Position numbers and translations under genes: made by a program | Notes under the pieces: generated by a model | Databases searched by the model: none | The model's input: the letters and a program-made list of their open reading frames with translations, nothing else | What the model was told of the DNA's origin: nothing | Source of the DNA: Triticum aestivum | Taxonomy: Eukaryota; Streptophyta; Magnoliopsida; Poales; Poaceae | Assembly (NCBI RefSeq): GCF_018294505.1 | Contig: NC_057795.1 | Location: forward strand, 520,443,512 to 520,507,511 | Length of the DNA: 64,000 bases | Direction: 5' to 3' | In this document: piece after piece, positions 1-10,651 of the stretch | Layout of the letters: each line of letters starts with the position of its first letter | Position numbering within the stretch: the first letter of the stretch is position 1

Positions 1-1066
1 TAAGCAAGTGCCTCCTTATTATGTACAACTATAGATTTTTTGCTTTCTCCTGGTTTCCTGACATCACGGTCCCACACCATTGTCAACCTATGTAGTCAAT
101 ATAAACGAGAGAATTGCACAATGTTCGGCCGACAGCTGGGACCAAGCAGCTCGAGCAGTATTTGTGTTTTTGAGGCGTGAGCACTGCAGAGTTTTTCTTG
201 GCGATGATTTCGTTGTTGTTCAGAGGAGAGTAGGGTATTAACTGGGCGGGCTGTTGCCCGTCTAGCCCAGGCCAGATATCCAGCCCAGATACTACTTTTT
301 TCAAGATGAAAATGGCTAGCCCAGCTATACATCTTTTTGAGGAATACCCAGGCAAGGTCAACTTGTTATTCTCCGCCCCGCTGTGCTGCAAATCTTTCCT
401 AGGAGGGATCCATTAGGCTTAACAGGAAAATGGGCTTTAAAAATAATAAATGGGATGTCATTATAAAAACTGGGCAGTAACTATAAAAAAATGCACCAAA
501 CACGAAATTAGTTTATAAAATATTATTTATGGATTTTGAAAATCTTAAATTTTCATTGTTGCGTGCGCAATGTTTCGTTGGATTTTTACGTAATACAAAT
601 TTATATTTAATCTGAATAGAAATTTCGGGATAAAAATATTTCGGATCCCATCAAAATGTTGGAAATTTTATTGAATTCTGTCTTCAACGGTTGGTTGAAA
701 TTATTAATCGTTTCCCTAGCTAGAAAATGGGCTGTACTTTTAACAAACTGTAAATGGGCTGTTGTAAATTCCATTAGAATTCAAAAATGGGCTGTACATT
801 CTTATAAAACGCACATGGGCTATAAGTTCTCTACCACACACTTGTGGGCCTACTAAGTGACGCGTCCCCTAAAAAATAAGTTGACGCGTATGCAAGGCTT
901 TGTCAACTTATTATAGTCAACACACGGTACTAGCAGCAGTGGCCGTTGGATGTCTATCCAACGGATGTCGTGCTTCTTCTTCAATCTCAGATATTCTTAG
1001 CTTCGGCCGCCCAAAAAATGATTCCTCCCCCTGACATCTGGGGCGCACCGTTTCGGAGGCTGACCT
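1..1066. other. Non-coding CACTA interior, no gene seen
   Basis: AT-rich sequence with only short unrelated open frames on both strands. A short direct motif AAATGGGCTGTAC recurs around 726-796, and a partial copy of the GTGGGCCTACTAAG motif that opens each downstream 757-bp repeat appears at 844. No recognisable protein or RNA. Confidence 0.5.
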
Positions 1067-3130
1067 GTGGGCCTACTAAGTTGGAGCGTACCAAGGGCTT
1101 TGTCAACTTAGTCAATATAAACGATTCTAGTTTCAGTGACCGTACGATGTCCATTCAATGGCCATAGTGCTTCTTCAACCTCTCGTCTTCTTGGTCCAGC
1201 CGCCCAAAGCAGCGCCGGTCGTGCCACCTGCTCCTGCCTCCCGTGGCCAGCTATGCTACCGCGGAGGCCTCACCGCCCCCATACTACTTCCACCACTGGC
1301 CAGGCCATCCCTCCACTCACCCACACCCCCTATTATTCGGCGGCGACGGCAGCCTCACACCGCAGCCGAACTAGTGAACCCTCGTACTCCTCTCCGCACG
1401 GGCTTCCACTGATGCATCTTCCCCGACTCCGCGTCGTCCGCTTCCTATGCGTCGCCATCATCCACCGCCCTGGTGCTCTCGGCGCGGCATGGTCAATGTG
1501 GTCAACGTCCGACTTCGATCAGAAGAGTACTGTACATGGAGAGGCTGACAGTTGGGTCCACGGTGGCCGCAAGGAAGTGCCTCCTTATTACGCGCAAAAT
1601 AATTATTCCTCCACCTGACCGCAGGGACCCGCCGGACGGGCCACCTTATTTCGCGAAAAAACCTTTTCCCCCTGACTGCTGGTACCCACCGGACGGGCCA
1701 CCGTATTTCACAAAAAAATGTTCCCCCCCGCTGTCAGCTCGGACCAACCGGAAGTGCCTCTTTATTACGCACAAAAAAATGAATACTCCCCCTGCTAGCT
1801 GGGACTCACCTTGGTGGGAACCTGACTTGTGGGCCTACTAAGTTGACGGGGACGGAGGGCTTTGTCAACTTAGTCAATATGAACGATTCTAGCTCTAGTG
1901 ACCGTACGATGTCCATCCAATGGCCATAGTGCTTCTTCAACCTCTAGTCGTCTTGCTCCAGCCGCCCAAAGCAGCGCCGGTCGTGCCGCCTGCTCCTGCC
2001 TCCCGTGGCCGGCTGTGCTGCCGCGGAGGCCTCACCGCCTCCATACTACTCCCACCTCTAGCCAGGCCATCCCTCCACTCCACTCACCCACACCCCCTGT
2101 TATTCTACGGCGACGGCAGCGCAGCCGAACCAGTGAACCCTCGTACTCCTCTCCGCGTGGGCATCCACTGCCGCGTCTTCCCCGACTCCGCGTCGTCCCC
2201 TTCCTAGGCCTCGCCGTCGTCCACCGGCATGGTGCTCTCGGCGCGGCGTGGTCAATGTGGTCAATGACCGAATTCCATCAGAAGAATACTGTACGTGAAG
2301 AGGCTGACAACTGGGTCCACGGTAGCCGCAAGGAAGTGCCTCCTTATTATGCGGAAAATAATTATTCCTCCACCTGACAGCAGGGACCCACCGGATGGGC
2401 CACCAGTATTTCACGAAAAAAATGTTTGCCCCTGAATGCTGGGACCCACCCCATGGGCCACCGTATGTCGCGAAAAAATGTTCCCCCTGCGGTCAGCTCG
2501 GACCCACCGAAGTGCCTCCTTATTACGCATAAAAAAATGAATACCCCCTGCTAGCTGGGACCCACCTTGGTGGGAGGCTGACTTGTGGGCCTACTAAGTT
2601 GACGGGGATGAAGGGCTTTGTCAACTTTGTCAATATAAACGATTCTAGCTCTAGTGACCGTACGATGTCCATCCAACGGCCGTAGTGCTTCTTCAACCTC
2701 TGGTCTTCTTGCTCCAGCCGCCCAAAGCAGCGCCGGTCGTGCCGCATGCTCCTGCTTCCCATGGCCGGATGTGCTGCCGCGGAGGCCTCACCGCCCCCTA
2801 CTATTCCCACCGCTGGCCAGGCCCTGCGGCGACGACAGCCTCACACCGCAGCCGAACCAGTGAACCCTCGTACTCCTCTCCGCGCGGGCTTCCACTGCCG
2901 CGTCTTCCCCCGCTCCTCGTCATCCCCTTCCTAGGCCTCGTCGTCGTCCACCGCCCTGGTGCTCTCGGCGCGGCGTGGTCAATGTGGTCAAGGAATGACT
3001 TCCATCGGACGTGGACTGTATGTGGAGAGGCTGACAGCTGGGTCCACGGCCGCAGCAAGGAAGTGCCTCCTTATTACGCGGAAAATAATTATTCCTCCAC
3101 CTGACAGCGGGGACCCACCAGACGGGCCAT
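1067..3130. repeat. Tandem array, about 757-bp unit, nearly three copies
   Basis: The anchor GTGGGCCTACTAAG occurs at 1067, 1829 and 2585, giving periods of 762 and 756 bp. Each unit continues with GGGCTTTGTCAACTT, a CCGTACGATGTCCAT block, a proline-rich GC block and a TATTACGCGCAAAATAATTA-type block. Overlapping open frames on both strands come from the GC-rich composition and repeat in each unit. I do not regard them as genes. Confidence 0.85.
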
Positions 3131-3159
3131 AGTATTTCACGAAAAAACGTTTCCCCCCT

Positions 3160-3435
3160 GACTGCTGGGACCCACCAGCTGCACCTTCGCACGCAAGGAA
3201 GTGCGTCAGGGCAAAAAAAAAAAGATTCTCCCCCCTGACTGCTGGGACCCACCAGCTACATCTTCGCACGCAAGGAAGTGCGTCCGGGCAAAAAAAACGA
3301 TTCGCCCCCCTGACTGCTGGGACCCACCAGCTACATCTTCGCACGCAAGGAAGTGCGTCCGGGCAAAAAAATGATTCGCCCCCCTGACTGCTGGGATCCA
3401 CCAGCTACATCTTCGCTGGCAAGGAAGTGCCTGAC
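3160..3435. repeat. Tandem array, about 75-bp unit, four copies
   Basis: The phrase CTGACTGCTGGGACCCACC recurs with GGGA at 3167, 3244, 3319 and 3393 (spacings 77, 75, 74), each followed by CTTCGCACGCAAGGAAGTGC and an A-run of variable length. The last copy is degenerate. The unit is related to the tail of the 757-bp repeat, so it is probably a local expansion of it. Confidence 0.85.
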
Positions 3436-3834
3436 AGTCGGGACCCACCTGGTCGAAGCGTACGTACCGTTGTCATTCTGGCCGCAAACGTGTACGTACA
3501 TATATACTGGTGGATGTAGAGGCGCGCACGTGTCGTAGTAGAGGCGCGCACGTAGCATGTACATGTACGTACAGCGGCAAGGGTGCAAGAAAGAAAATAC
3601 GGCCACGTACGTACATACGGGCAGGGTCTCGAACGCCTACTCGCGCATACGTACATGGCTGGGTCGGAATGGAGAAATAGCGTCGTCGTCGTGTTCATGG
3701 GGAGGCAACGGAATGCGTCGTGTTCATCGGGAGGCAACGGAATGCGTGGGAGCCAACCGGCTGGGTCAGATCGGAATGCTGGTCGTGTTCATCGGGAGGG
3801 CTTGGACGGAACAGGCGATGGAAATGAGGCCTGG

Positions 3835-4140
3835 CGTACCGCGCAACGGAGGAAACGGACCTCCTACGGTCGAAACGGGGGTCCTGTTGATCGGGAGGGG
3901 TGTGGCGTACCGCAGAATGGAGGAAACGGACCTCCTACGGTTGAAACGGGGGTCTTGTTGATCGGGAGGGGTGGGGCGTACCGCAAAACGAAGGAAACGG
4001 ACCTCCTACGGTCGAAACGGGGGTCCTGTTGATTGGGAGGGGTGTGGCGTACTGCAAAACGGATGAAACGGACTTGTGTTGGAGCGCTATGGTCGAAACG
4101 GTGGGGGGGGGAGGGGTGTGGCGTACCGCAAAACGGGACT
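3835..4140. repeat. Tandem array, 71-bp unit, about four copies
   Basis: CGTACCGC starts at 3835, 3906, 3977, 4048 and 4122 (spacings 71, 71, 71, 74). Units carry GGAAACGGACCTCCTACGG and TCGGGAGGGGTGTGGCG. 71 is not a multiple of three, so the open frames here rotate through all frames and are not coding. Confidence 0.9.
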
Positions 4141-4254
4141 CCACGGGATACTGTTCATCTCCACCGTCGACCTCCTCCAGCCTCCACGGGCTACCGTCGA
4201 CCTCCTTCAGCCTCCACGTGCTCCTGTTCATCCAGCCTCCACCGCGCGCAACTC

Positions 4255-4475
4255 CATTGGCTACTGTTCAACCACCCCTCCACGGGCACCCCTCCACTGT
4301 CTACTATTCATCCAGCCCTCCACACCCCGGGGTGCTATTCAACCACCCCTCCACGGCCACCCCTCCACTGTCTACTGTTCATCCAGCCCTCCACACCACG
4401 GGTTCCTGTTCATCCAGAGGCAACACCACCGCTCACTATTTATCCAACCCCCCCCCCCCACCCCCCCCCCCGCAA
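4255..4475. repeat. Second 71-bp tandem repeat plus poly-C tract
   Basis: CAACCACCCCTCCACGG occurs at 4269 and 4340, exactly 71 bp apart, with a degenerate third copy after it. The sequence is unrelated to the 3835-4140 array but has the same period. A C-rich run broken by a single A lies at about 4448-4471. Confidence 0.7.
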
Positions 4476-4859
4476 CACTCACTGTTCATCCCAGAGGCAG
4501 CATCGATCGGCTTCAGTTAGCATAAGTAGCGAAGGAATCGCTCCATCGGGTTCAGTTAACAGCCATCGATCGATCGCTCGGGTTCAGTAACGTGTAGCCT
4601 GCAGTGCAATCGCTCGGGTTCAGTTAGAGCCCAACGCCTTGCTCGTCTTCAGTTAGAGCCAACGCCTCGCACACACACGCGTACGTACGAGAGAAACGCG
4701 CATCGCTTCGCCCCCGACCTCCCACCATAACCGGCAACTCCCCAAAATTTTCCTCCCACTCGCTTCTACCATGGTTTTTTCCGTCATGGACGGCCCAAAG
4801 AATGTCATGCAGCTGCGTCTCCGGCCCGCCCAGGACGAAAAGCCCATTTTTTGTCATGA

Positions 4860-5001
4860 ATTTTTGTCATAGAAGTAGGAGCCCACCACATCTATGATGA
4901 TACCGGGTTTTGTCACAATTATCGTCATAGAAGTGTCATATGTATGACAGAAAAAAATTCGTTCGGCCCAAAATGTCACAGATGTGTCTTTTTTTGTAGT
5001 G
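4860..5001 (-). repeat. CACTA terminal and subterminal region
   Basis: On the minus strand this starts CACTACAAAAAAAGACACA and continues into short repeated motifs (ACTTCTATGAC at two places, TGTGACA-type motifs) that in CACTA elements are transposase-binding subterminal repeats. The sequence resembles an abundant Triticeae CACTA family that I know. The exact family name is not asserted. The 3-bp TSD cannot be confirmed because the other end is outside the window. Confidence 0.85.
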
Positions 5002-6929
5002 CACCTTTGTGCCTCAAAAAGCAATCAAGGGTCAAGCCTTGGCGGGATTTCTCGCGGCGCACCCAATTCCAGACGACTCACCTCTTGTCACGGACCTTGC
5101 TGATGAGGAGGTTTTCAACGTCAACCTCGATGCGTCGTGGGAGCTCTACTTTGATGGTGCCTCCCGCATGGATGCCTACCGCGATGGTACCCCAAGACGA
5201 AGAGCGGTGCAGGTTTGGTGTTCAAAACGCCGCAAGGAGGGGTGATGTAGCACTCATTCTCCCTCCTCAAGGAAGAATGCTCCAACAACGAAGCAGAGTA
5301 TGAGGCGCTCATCTTCGGCCTCCTCTTGGTGCTCTCCATGGAGGTTCGTTCTTTGCGGGCTTATGGATACTCTCAACCCATCATCCTTCAAGTCAACGAC
5401 ATCTATGAAGTTCGCAAGCCTAAACTGGTGCCGTACTATGCTGCAGCCCGGAATCTAATGGAAAAGTTTCAACATGTTGAAGTGCATCATGTCCCGCGAA
5501 GTAGGAATGCGCCTGCTGATGGCTTGGCGAAACTGGCAGCGGCATTGGTGCTTCCATATAATAAAACAATGCAGGTGAACATGGAAGAAAGGTGGCTACT
5601 CCCGGCTGTCTTGGAGCTCATCCCGGCAGAGTACAAAGTCAATACTGTCATGACGAATGCCGTGGAGGAGGGCGAGTGGCTGCAACCCTTCCTCGACTAC
5701 TTCAAGCATGGGAGCCTCCCCGATGACCCCGTCTCGAGGAGCCAACTACAACGACGACTCCCTTTCTATCTTTTTGAAGCAGGTGTCCTATACAGGCGTT
5801 CACATGGACAGGAGGTCCTACTTTGATGCGTAAACCGAAGTGAAGCCGACAAGATCTTGTAGGAGATGCATCATGGAGTCTGTGGCGGGCACCAAGGAGG
5901 GGCCAAGATGTATCATAGTATACGTCTAGCAGGATACTACTGGCCCGGCATTATGGCAGACTGCCTTCAGGTGGCTAGATCGTGCCACAATTGTCAAGTT
6001 CATGGTGATTTCAAGCACAGGCCGCCGGTCCCTCTTCACCCTACCATTCCCTCTTGGCCATTCGATGCCTAGGGAATTGACATCATTGGCCCTATTGACC
6101 CTCCATCTTCCAGGGGGCACCACTTCATCCTCGCCGCGATAGACTACTTTTCGAAGTGGGTGGAAGTTGTTTCGTTACGGGGGTGCAGAGTGACAACGTC
6201 ATCAACTTCCTAGAGCGAAACATCATATATCGCTTTGGGATACCTCATCGGATCGCCTCCGATGACGGCAAGGCCTTCAAGTCAAACAAGATTGACAGGT
6301 TCACGGAGAAGTACAAGATCAAATGGAACTACTCCACTGGCTACTACCCTCAAGCTAACGGTGCGATCGAGGCTTTCAACAAGACGCTCGGCAAGATACT
6401 CAAGAAGACGGTGACAAGGAATCGGAGAGACTGGCATAATCGTCTCTTCGAGTCCTTATGGGCGTACCGTGTCACAGTCCGTACCCCAACACAGGCGACT
6501 CCGTTGTCTCTCGTTTACGGGAGTGAGGCGGTCCTACCACTGGAGGTCCAGCTACCCTCTTTGAGGGTGGCTATCCAAGATGAATTCACCCACGATGAAT
6601 AGGTACAACTGCGGTTTCAGGAGCTCGACGCCCTTGAAGAGGGGTGACTTAATGCCCTATAGAACCTGGAGCTTTACTGCCAGAATATGGTGAGAGCTTA
6701 CGATAAGCTCGTCAAGCAACGCGTTTTCTGAAAAGGCGAGTTGGTTCTCGTGCTCAGGCAACCCATCGTCGTGACGCACAAGACGAAGGGCAAGTTCGAG
6801 CCAAAGTGGGAAGGGCCATACATCATCGAGCAAGTCTACGACGGGGGAGCATACCAGCTCGTCGATTCTCAGGGTGTCCGACCATTGCCCCCAATCAACG
6901 GAAGGTTCCTCAAAAAATATTTTTCTTAG
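5002..6929 (+). pseudogene. Ty3/gypsy (Tat-type) pol remnant: RNase H and integrase
   Basis: Fragments in three frames encode the C-terminal part of a gypsy polyprotein. An RNase H domain comes first (FDGAS near 5150; NNEAEYEAL near 5290; an APADGLAKLAAAL-like end near 5510-5545). Then comes an integrase zinc-binding region (HHGVCGGHQGG...CHNCQVHG, about 5866-6003) and the integrase core (GIDIIGP, SDDGKAF, and the glutamate in NGAIEAFNKTLGK). A C-terminal WEGPYIIEQ segment follows at about 6810 without a chromodomain. The RNase H looks like the extra archaeal-type RNase H that marks the Tat lineage. Lesions are frameshifts near 5210, 5300 and 6175 and stops at 5824, 6070, 6600, about 6645 and 6729. 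Protease, RT and gag are missing because the CACTA element cuts the copy at 5002. A decayed fragment, clearly older than its neighbours. Confidence 0.85.
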
Positions 6930-8854
6930 AATTTTGCCTCTTTTGTTGCCTTTCGGTTTTTCATTGGGGAAACTTTTTCTGTGGGCTTTCGGATCCATGA
7001 TGCATTCTCCTTAGCATTTCGTGGATATATCTAGTTTTCCCCAATTTTTATGGACTAAGCCCAACAAAAAATGGCTTTCCCCTATCGCACTCCGCTGTTG
7101 ATTGAAGTTTCGGCTACTGTAGGACTTGTTGGAGGGCGGCACAATGTGTCGATTTGCAGGTGGAGTGGCTCCTACACCCACAATGCACGACACGTACCAG
7201 GTGTATGCTTCCGAAGGCAGCGGAGATGGTTACTTGGGCACTTCTGAGTATTGAGACCCCACGCTCTTCAGGTTTCCCGGCATGCCTCGTGTTCACACAG
7301 ACTCGCACTCCAGGGAAGACTATAGGAAAATATCATGGAGGGCTTCCTGACCCAACACAAGTTGTTTCGGTGCGTAGTCACATGGCAACCCTGGGGTGCG
7401 CCACCAGAAGCCCCAGATAATGTGCTAGAGGGTTTTTCCTAGTCCACAGAGGTGAACAGTTCCCTTCCAAGTTCTCAAGGTGGGTCCCAAAGAATCCTGG
7501 AAGAAGAATCCCCAAGAAGTTCGAGCTGAATGTCAAAACAAGTCCGTGAAGTCCGCGGCCAATCAATCATCCGCGTGAGCAATCAAGATGAAATTCCGAA
7601 AGTACAAGAAGCAAATTCCGAAAGTACAAGAAGCAAATTCAAGATGAAAGTCCGTTGACCCAAAACCATTTACCCTGAACTTATCACACCAAAGTCTCTG
7701 GGTTCATGGGGCATGTGCTAGGGGCATGTTGAGCTATGGTGGCCCTCAGTATGATGATGGGCTAGAGTATGAATTTTTGTTGCCTCTCGGAAGCATCCCG
7801 AAACACGGCGTCTTCATACACGTACACCGAAGCTTATTTAAGTTGTTGAGTTGCAATCGTCAAGGTCTTTCGATGGTTCTCAATGACAAGTCCTTCGGTA
7901 GCCTTGTCAGATATCACGCCTATGGCTGGTGTATAACGGGAAAGCCAACATTTTAAAACCCACAAACATTTTTTTCCTCTCTTTGTCGCCTGTTTTCGTT
8001 TGGTGTTCCTAGTTGTGCTCCTCCAACATCTTTTGCACCATGGAGAGACACTCCCTGTCATCGTCGACGACATTCAGACAACAACCACTACATCGAACTA
8101 CGTCTCAGATGTTTGGGTGCAGCAATACCCATGCATCCCTGACAACACCGATAACAGCCTGACAACCAATGGTCTACACCGACACGCACGATGGGCGCCA
8201 GAAGGCCACGCCGGCGCTCACGAAGGTGGAGCAGATTCGTCTCCTCAACCCCGTCTCCAACAACAACGAAGCATGGGGGCAACGTCAACCCCTCAATTAT
8301 CCGGAAGGCCGATGGCGTTCCGGCGCACCACCAGAATTGTCACACCATGGATGGTGTGACGGTTCGCTCAACGAAGGGGAGCTATCGACGGTCTACCGAT
8401 GCCTCGCCTACATCAACACAAGGAGCTGATGGGAGCAGTACAACGCGCCAGTGCGGCCAGCGTGAATCTGTGAAACCCTCCAATCAAGTCGGCTGGCACC
8501 GTAGCAGCTAGATGGTCGCGATGAGTTTGGTAAAAGAAATTCTTTTTTTTCCAGGACAAGGCATGATGTTTCACCATGGAATGAAGCCGAAATAGGGTTG
8601 CTTTGTTGACTGGCATCGTGTGTGTTATACGATCCAACGAGCTCCCTAAAGAACACAAGTGTGGATGGACATGTCTACACCATTTTTGTTACTAACCAAT
8701 CATCTTCGAAACCGTGCTCATGGTGTCACAGAGAGATCATCCTTGAACCAGTTCTTTAGGCTGCATATGAATCATGCGCCAAGCAAAGAATAAATTTTCA
8801 CCGAGTCAAGCTCGATTTGCTCCGCACTCGAGCCCGACTCGATGAGGGGGCATT
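6930..8854. other. Post-pol non-coding sequence, nothing recognisable
   Basis: About 1.9 kb between the pol remnant and a possible LTR start. Short open frames on both strands match nothing I know. A 20-bp phrase (AATTCCGAAAGTACAAGAAG) is tandemly duplicated around 7594-7637. It is probably the 3' untranslated part of the gypsy element, inferred from position only. Confidence 0.4.
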
Positions 8855-9200
8855 TGTTCGATGAGATTTTTTGCACTACGAATAATACAAAAAAAATAAG
8901 GAGGAAGGGTACTTTAAAAATAGAAATTGTCTAAATGATGATTTGAATCAGTAATATTTAATTGTACACATGGAGCAACAATATACGCGCCTATAGTGCA
9001 TGTGCCTATATTGCATGTGTGCGGGCTTGCGAACTACTCCTAGCCCAATGTAAATGTTAATGGACCGATGGCCGGCTAATTAAAATTAGCCCAGCACATG
9101 CTCGTACGTAGAGCTTGTACAAATATGTATTTATGTATTTGCGGCCGGCCGGCAAGCACGCATGGATACTTCTCCGAATACCCAAATTACCTAGCTAACC
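8855..9200 (+). repeat. Possible LTR, left part (split by the LINE)
   Basis: A purine-rich tract, GATGAGGGGGCATT, ends at 8854 and is followed by TGTTCGATGAG, the arrangement of a polypurine tract followed by the TG of a 3' LTR. The sequence resumes after the LINE at 14805 and contains a plausible TATA box at 15045. No second LTR copy is visible, so the call is tentative. It could equally be another element's promoter region. Confidence 0.35.
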
Positions 9201-9406
9201 GTGCGAGAAGGTAAGTCCCATCTACCCTAGCCGCCGCGGCAACTAGGGTTTACCTACTCCGGCATCGTCCGTCGCCGTCGAGGTTTCCGATAACCTGCCT
9301 GCGCTTCCCAACCATCCCACGCTAGCGCTTGGGCTGATCAAGGGGTCGGCCTTGTCCTTCCACCCGGCCTCAGTGCGGTGCGGTGATCTAGGGTTTAACT
9401 TCAGCC

Positions 9407-10651
9407 ATGGCAGGGGCGACTTCTTCCAATGGAGGGGGGAGTACTAGTTCAGGTAGAAGGAAGGGGAAGACTCCGATCAACCTGGAAGCGGCGATGAGGA
9501 ACATGAAGCTGAAGGAGACGGAGCTGGATGACGTGATCGTTGGTGATGAGGAAATCGCAGAATTGTTGAAGGACGCCCGATGGCTAGCTGTTGCGAGGGT
9601 AAACACGACGACATACTTCAGTGTCGAGTCCTTCAAGAACACAATGATTTTCGCATGGAGACTTGCCAACGAGCCAGAGATCCGCGAGGCAGATAACAAT
9701 CTTTTCATCATCCAACTTTTCTACCTAGGTGATTGGAACAGAGTTATGCACCAGGGTCCTTGGATCTATAGGGGACTTATGGTTGCAATTGAAGAGTATG
9801 ATGGCAAAGGGAAACCAGATTTGGTTCAGCTCGACCGAGTCCATGTGTGGGCGCAGATTCATGATACTCCGGAGCTCTATAGGAAGGAGATGATTGTAGA
9901 CCAACTGGCTCGTCGCATAGGCCAAGTGAAGAGCGTGGAGATGAACCATAACCGAGTTTTTGAAGGCAACTATGTTAGGGTCCGGGCAAAGATTAAACTA
10001 GCTGATCCCTTAGTGCGTTTTGCCCCATTGAACATCAAAGGGGAAGGGCGAATTCTCTTGCCAGTAAGATATGAGAAGATAGGCTTCTTCTGCGAAGTCT
10101 GTGGCATCCTAGGCCACTCCATGGAGGAGTGCGGCGATGGGGTTCACAGCCCCGAGGAGGTTGAATATGGCGAGTGGATGAAAGCCACTCGGAGAGCCAT
10201 GCTGGAGAGCCAGAACCGTGACCCGAGCTGGAACAGGGGGAACTCCACACGAGGCCGTGGACGTGCCCGTGGAGGCGGCCGCGGAAGGAACAATGGAGCC
10301 AAGAAACGGTCATCGGAGGACGCCGGTCTAGAGGAGGAAGTTGACGGAGATGATGATGATGATCTCAAGGATACGGCGGAGAGCCCTCTCAAGAACAATG
10401 GCGATGATGCAGGGACCGTCCGTCCCCAAACCACGGTTATCCGCTAGCTGAACATGGATGAGCAGGCTGCTGAGAGCATCAGGGGTGGCTCGCTGGATGC
10501 ATCCATGCAGGGGGCCATTGTTGTCCCTCCTCCTCCACCACCTTACGTCACCCCAAGGGACAGAAAGACGCAAAAGCATGGTAGTTCTCCAAACAAAAGC
10601 AATATGGACAGCGTGGCGGGCTCCTCTGAGGAGCGCCGTCGGGTCCAATGA
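9407..10651 (+). pseudogene. LINE ORF1: nucleic-acid-binding protein (DUF4283 and CCHC knuckle)
   Basis: Product of the first LINE frame, which in L1 elements coats the RNA and acts as chaperone. The open frame from ATG 9407 runs 346 residues to a TAG at 10445. It continues in the same frame to a TGA at 10649, so the ancestral protein was probably about 414 residues with one nonsense change. Residues about 30-200 match the DUF4283 pattern (RWLAVARVNTTTYFSVESFK, then WIYRGLMVAIEEYDG). A knuckle-like CEVCGILGHSMEECGDG lies near residue 228. An RGRGRARGGGRGR basic tract near residue 285 and an acidic tail follow. The start codon is the first ATG after the 5' UTR and the context GCCATGG is good. 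Such proteins can be mistaken for host zinc-knuckle genes, but the LINE frame and TSD settle the identity. Confidence 0.88.

Larger units (their letters stand above)
1..5001. mobile_element. CACTA DNA transposon, one end (partial, continues left of window)
   Basis: The sequence stops at 5001 with TTTTTTTGTAGTG, which read on the minus strand is the CACTACAAAAAAA terminus typical of plant CACTA (En/Spm) elements. Subterminal motifs such as GTCATAGAAGT recur just inside it. Directly after 5001 a gypsy pol reading frame starts in mid-domain, so the transposon is an insertion into that element. The other terminus and any transposase lie outside the window. That all of 1-4860 belongs to this element is inferred from the lack of any other boundary. 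Large tandem arrays inside non-coding parts are usual for Triticeae CACTA elements. Confidence 0.75.

Noticed and set aside
1136..3104. Long overlapping proline/serine-rich frames on both strands
   Set aside because: They repeat with the 757-bp tandem unit, overlap each other in several frames, have no domain and follow from GC-rich composition.
3160..3435. CRISPR-like spaced repeats
   Set aside because: Contiguous tandem repeats without unique spacers, in a plant transposon.
3405..4590. Frames of 110-185 codons in three phases and on both strands
   Set aside because: They lie in 71-bp repeats whose period is not a multiple of three, and all phases are open at once.
9407..10651. Possible host zinc-knuckle gene
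   Set aside because: Followed directly by a LINE endonuclease/RT frame and enclosed by the LINE's 12-bp TSD, so it is LINE ORF1.
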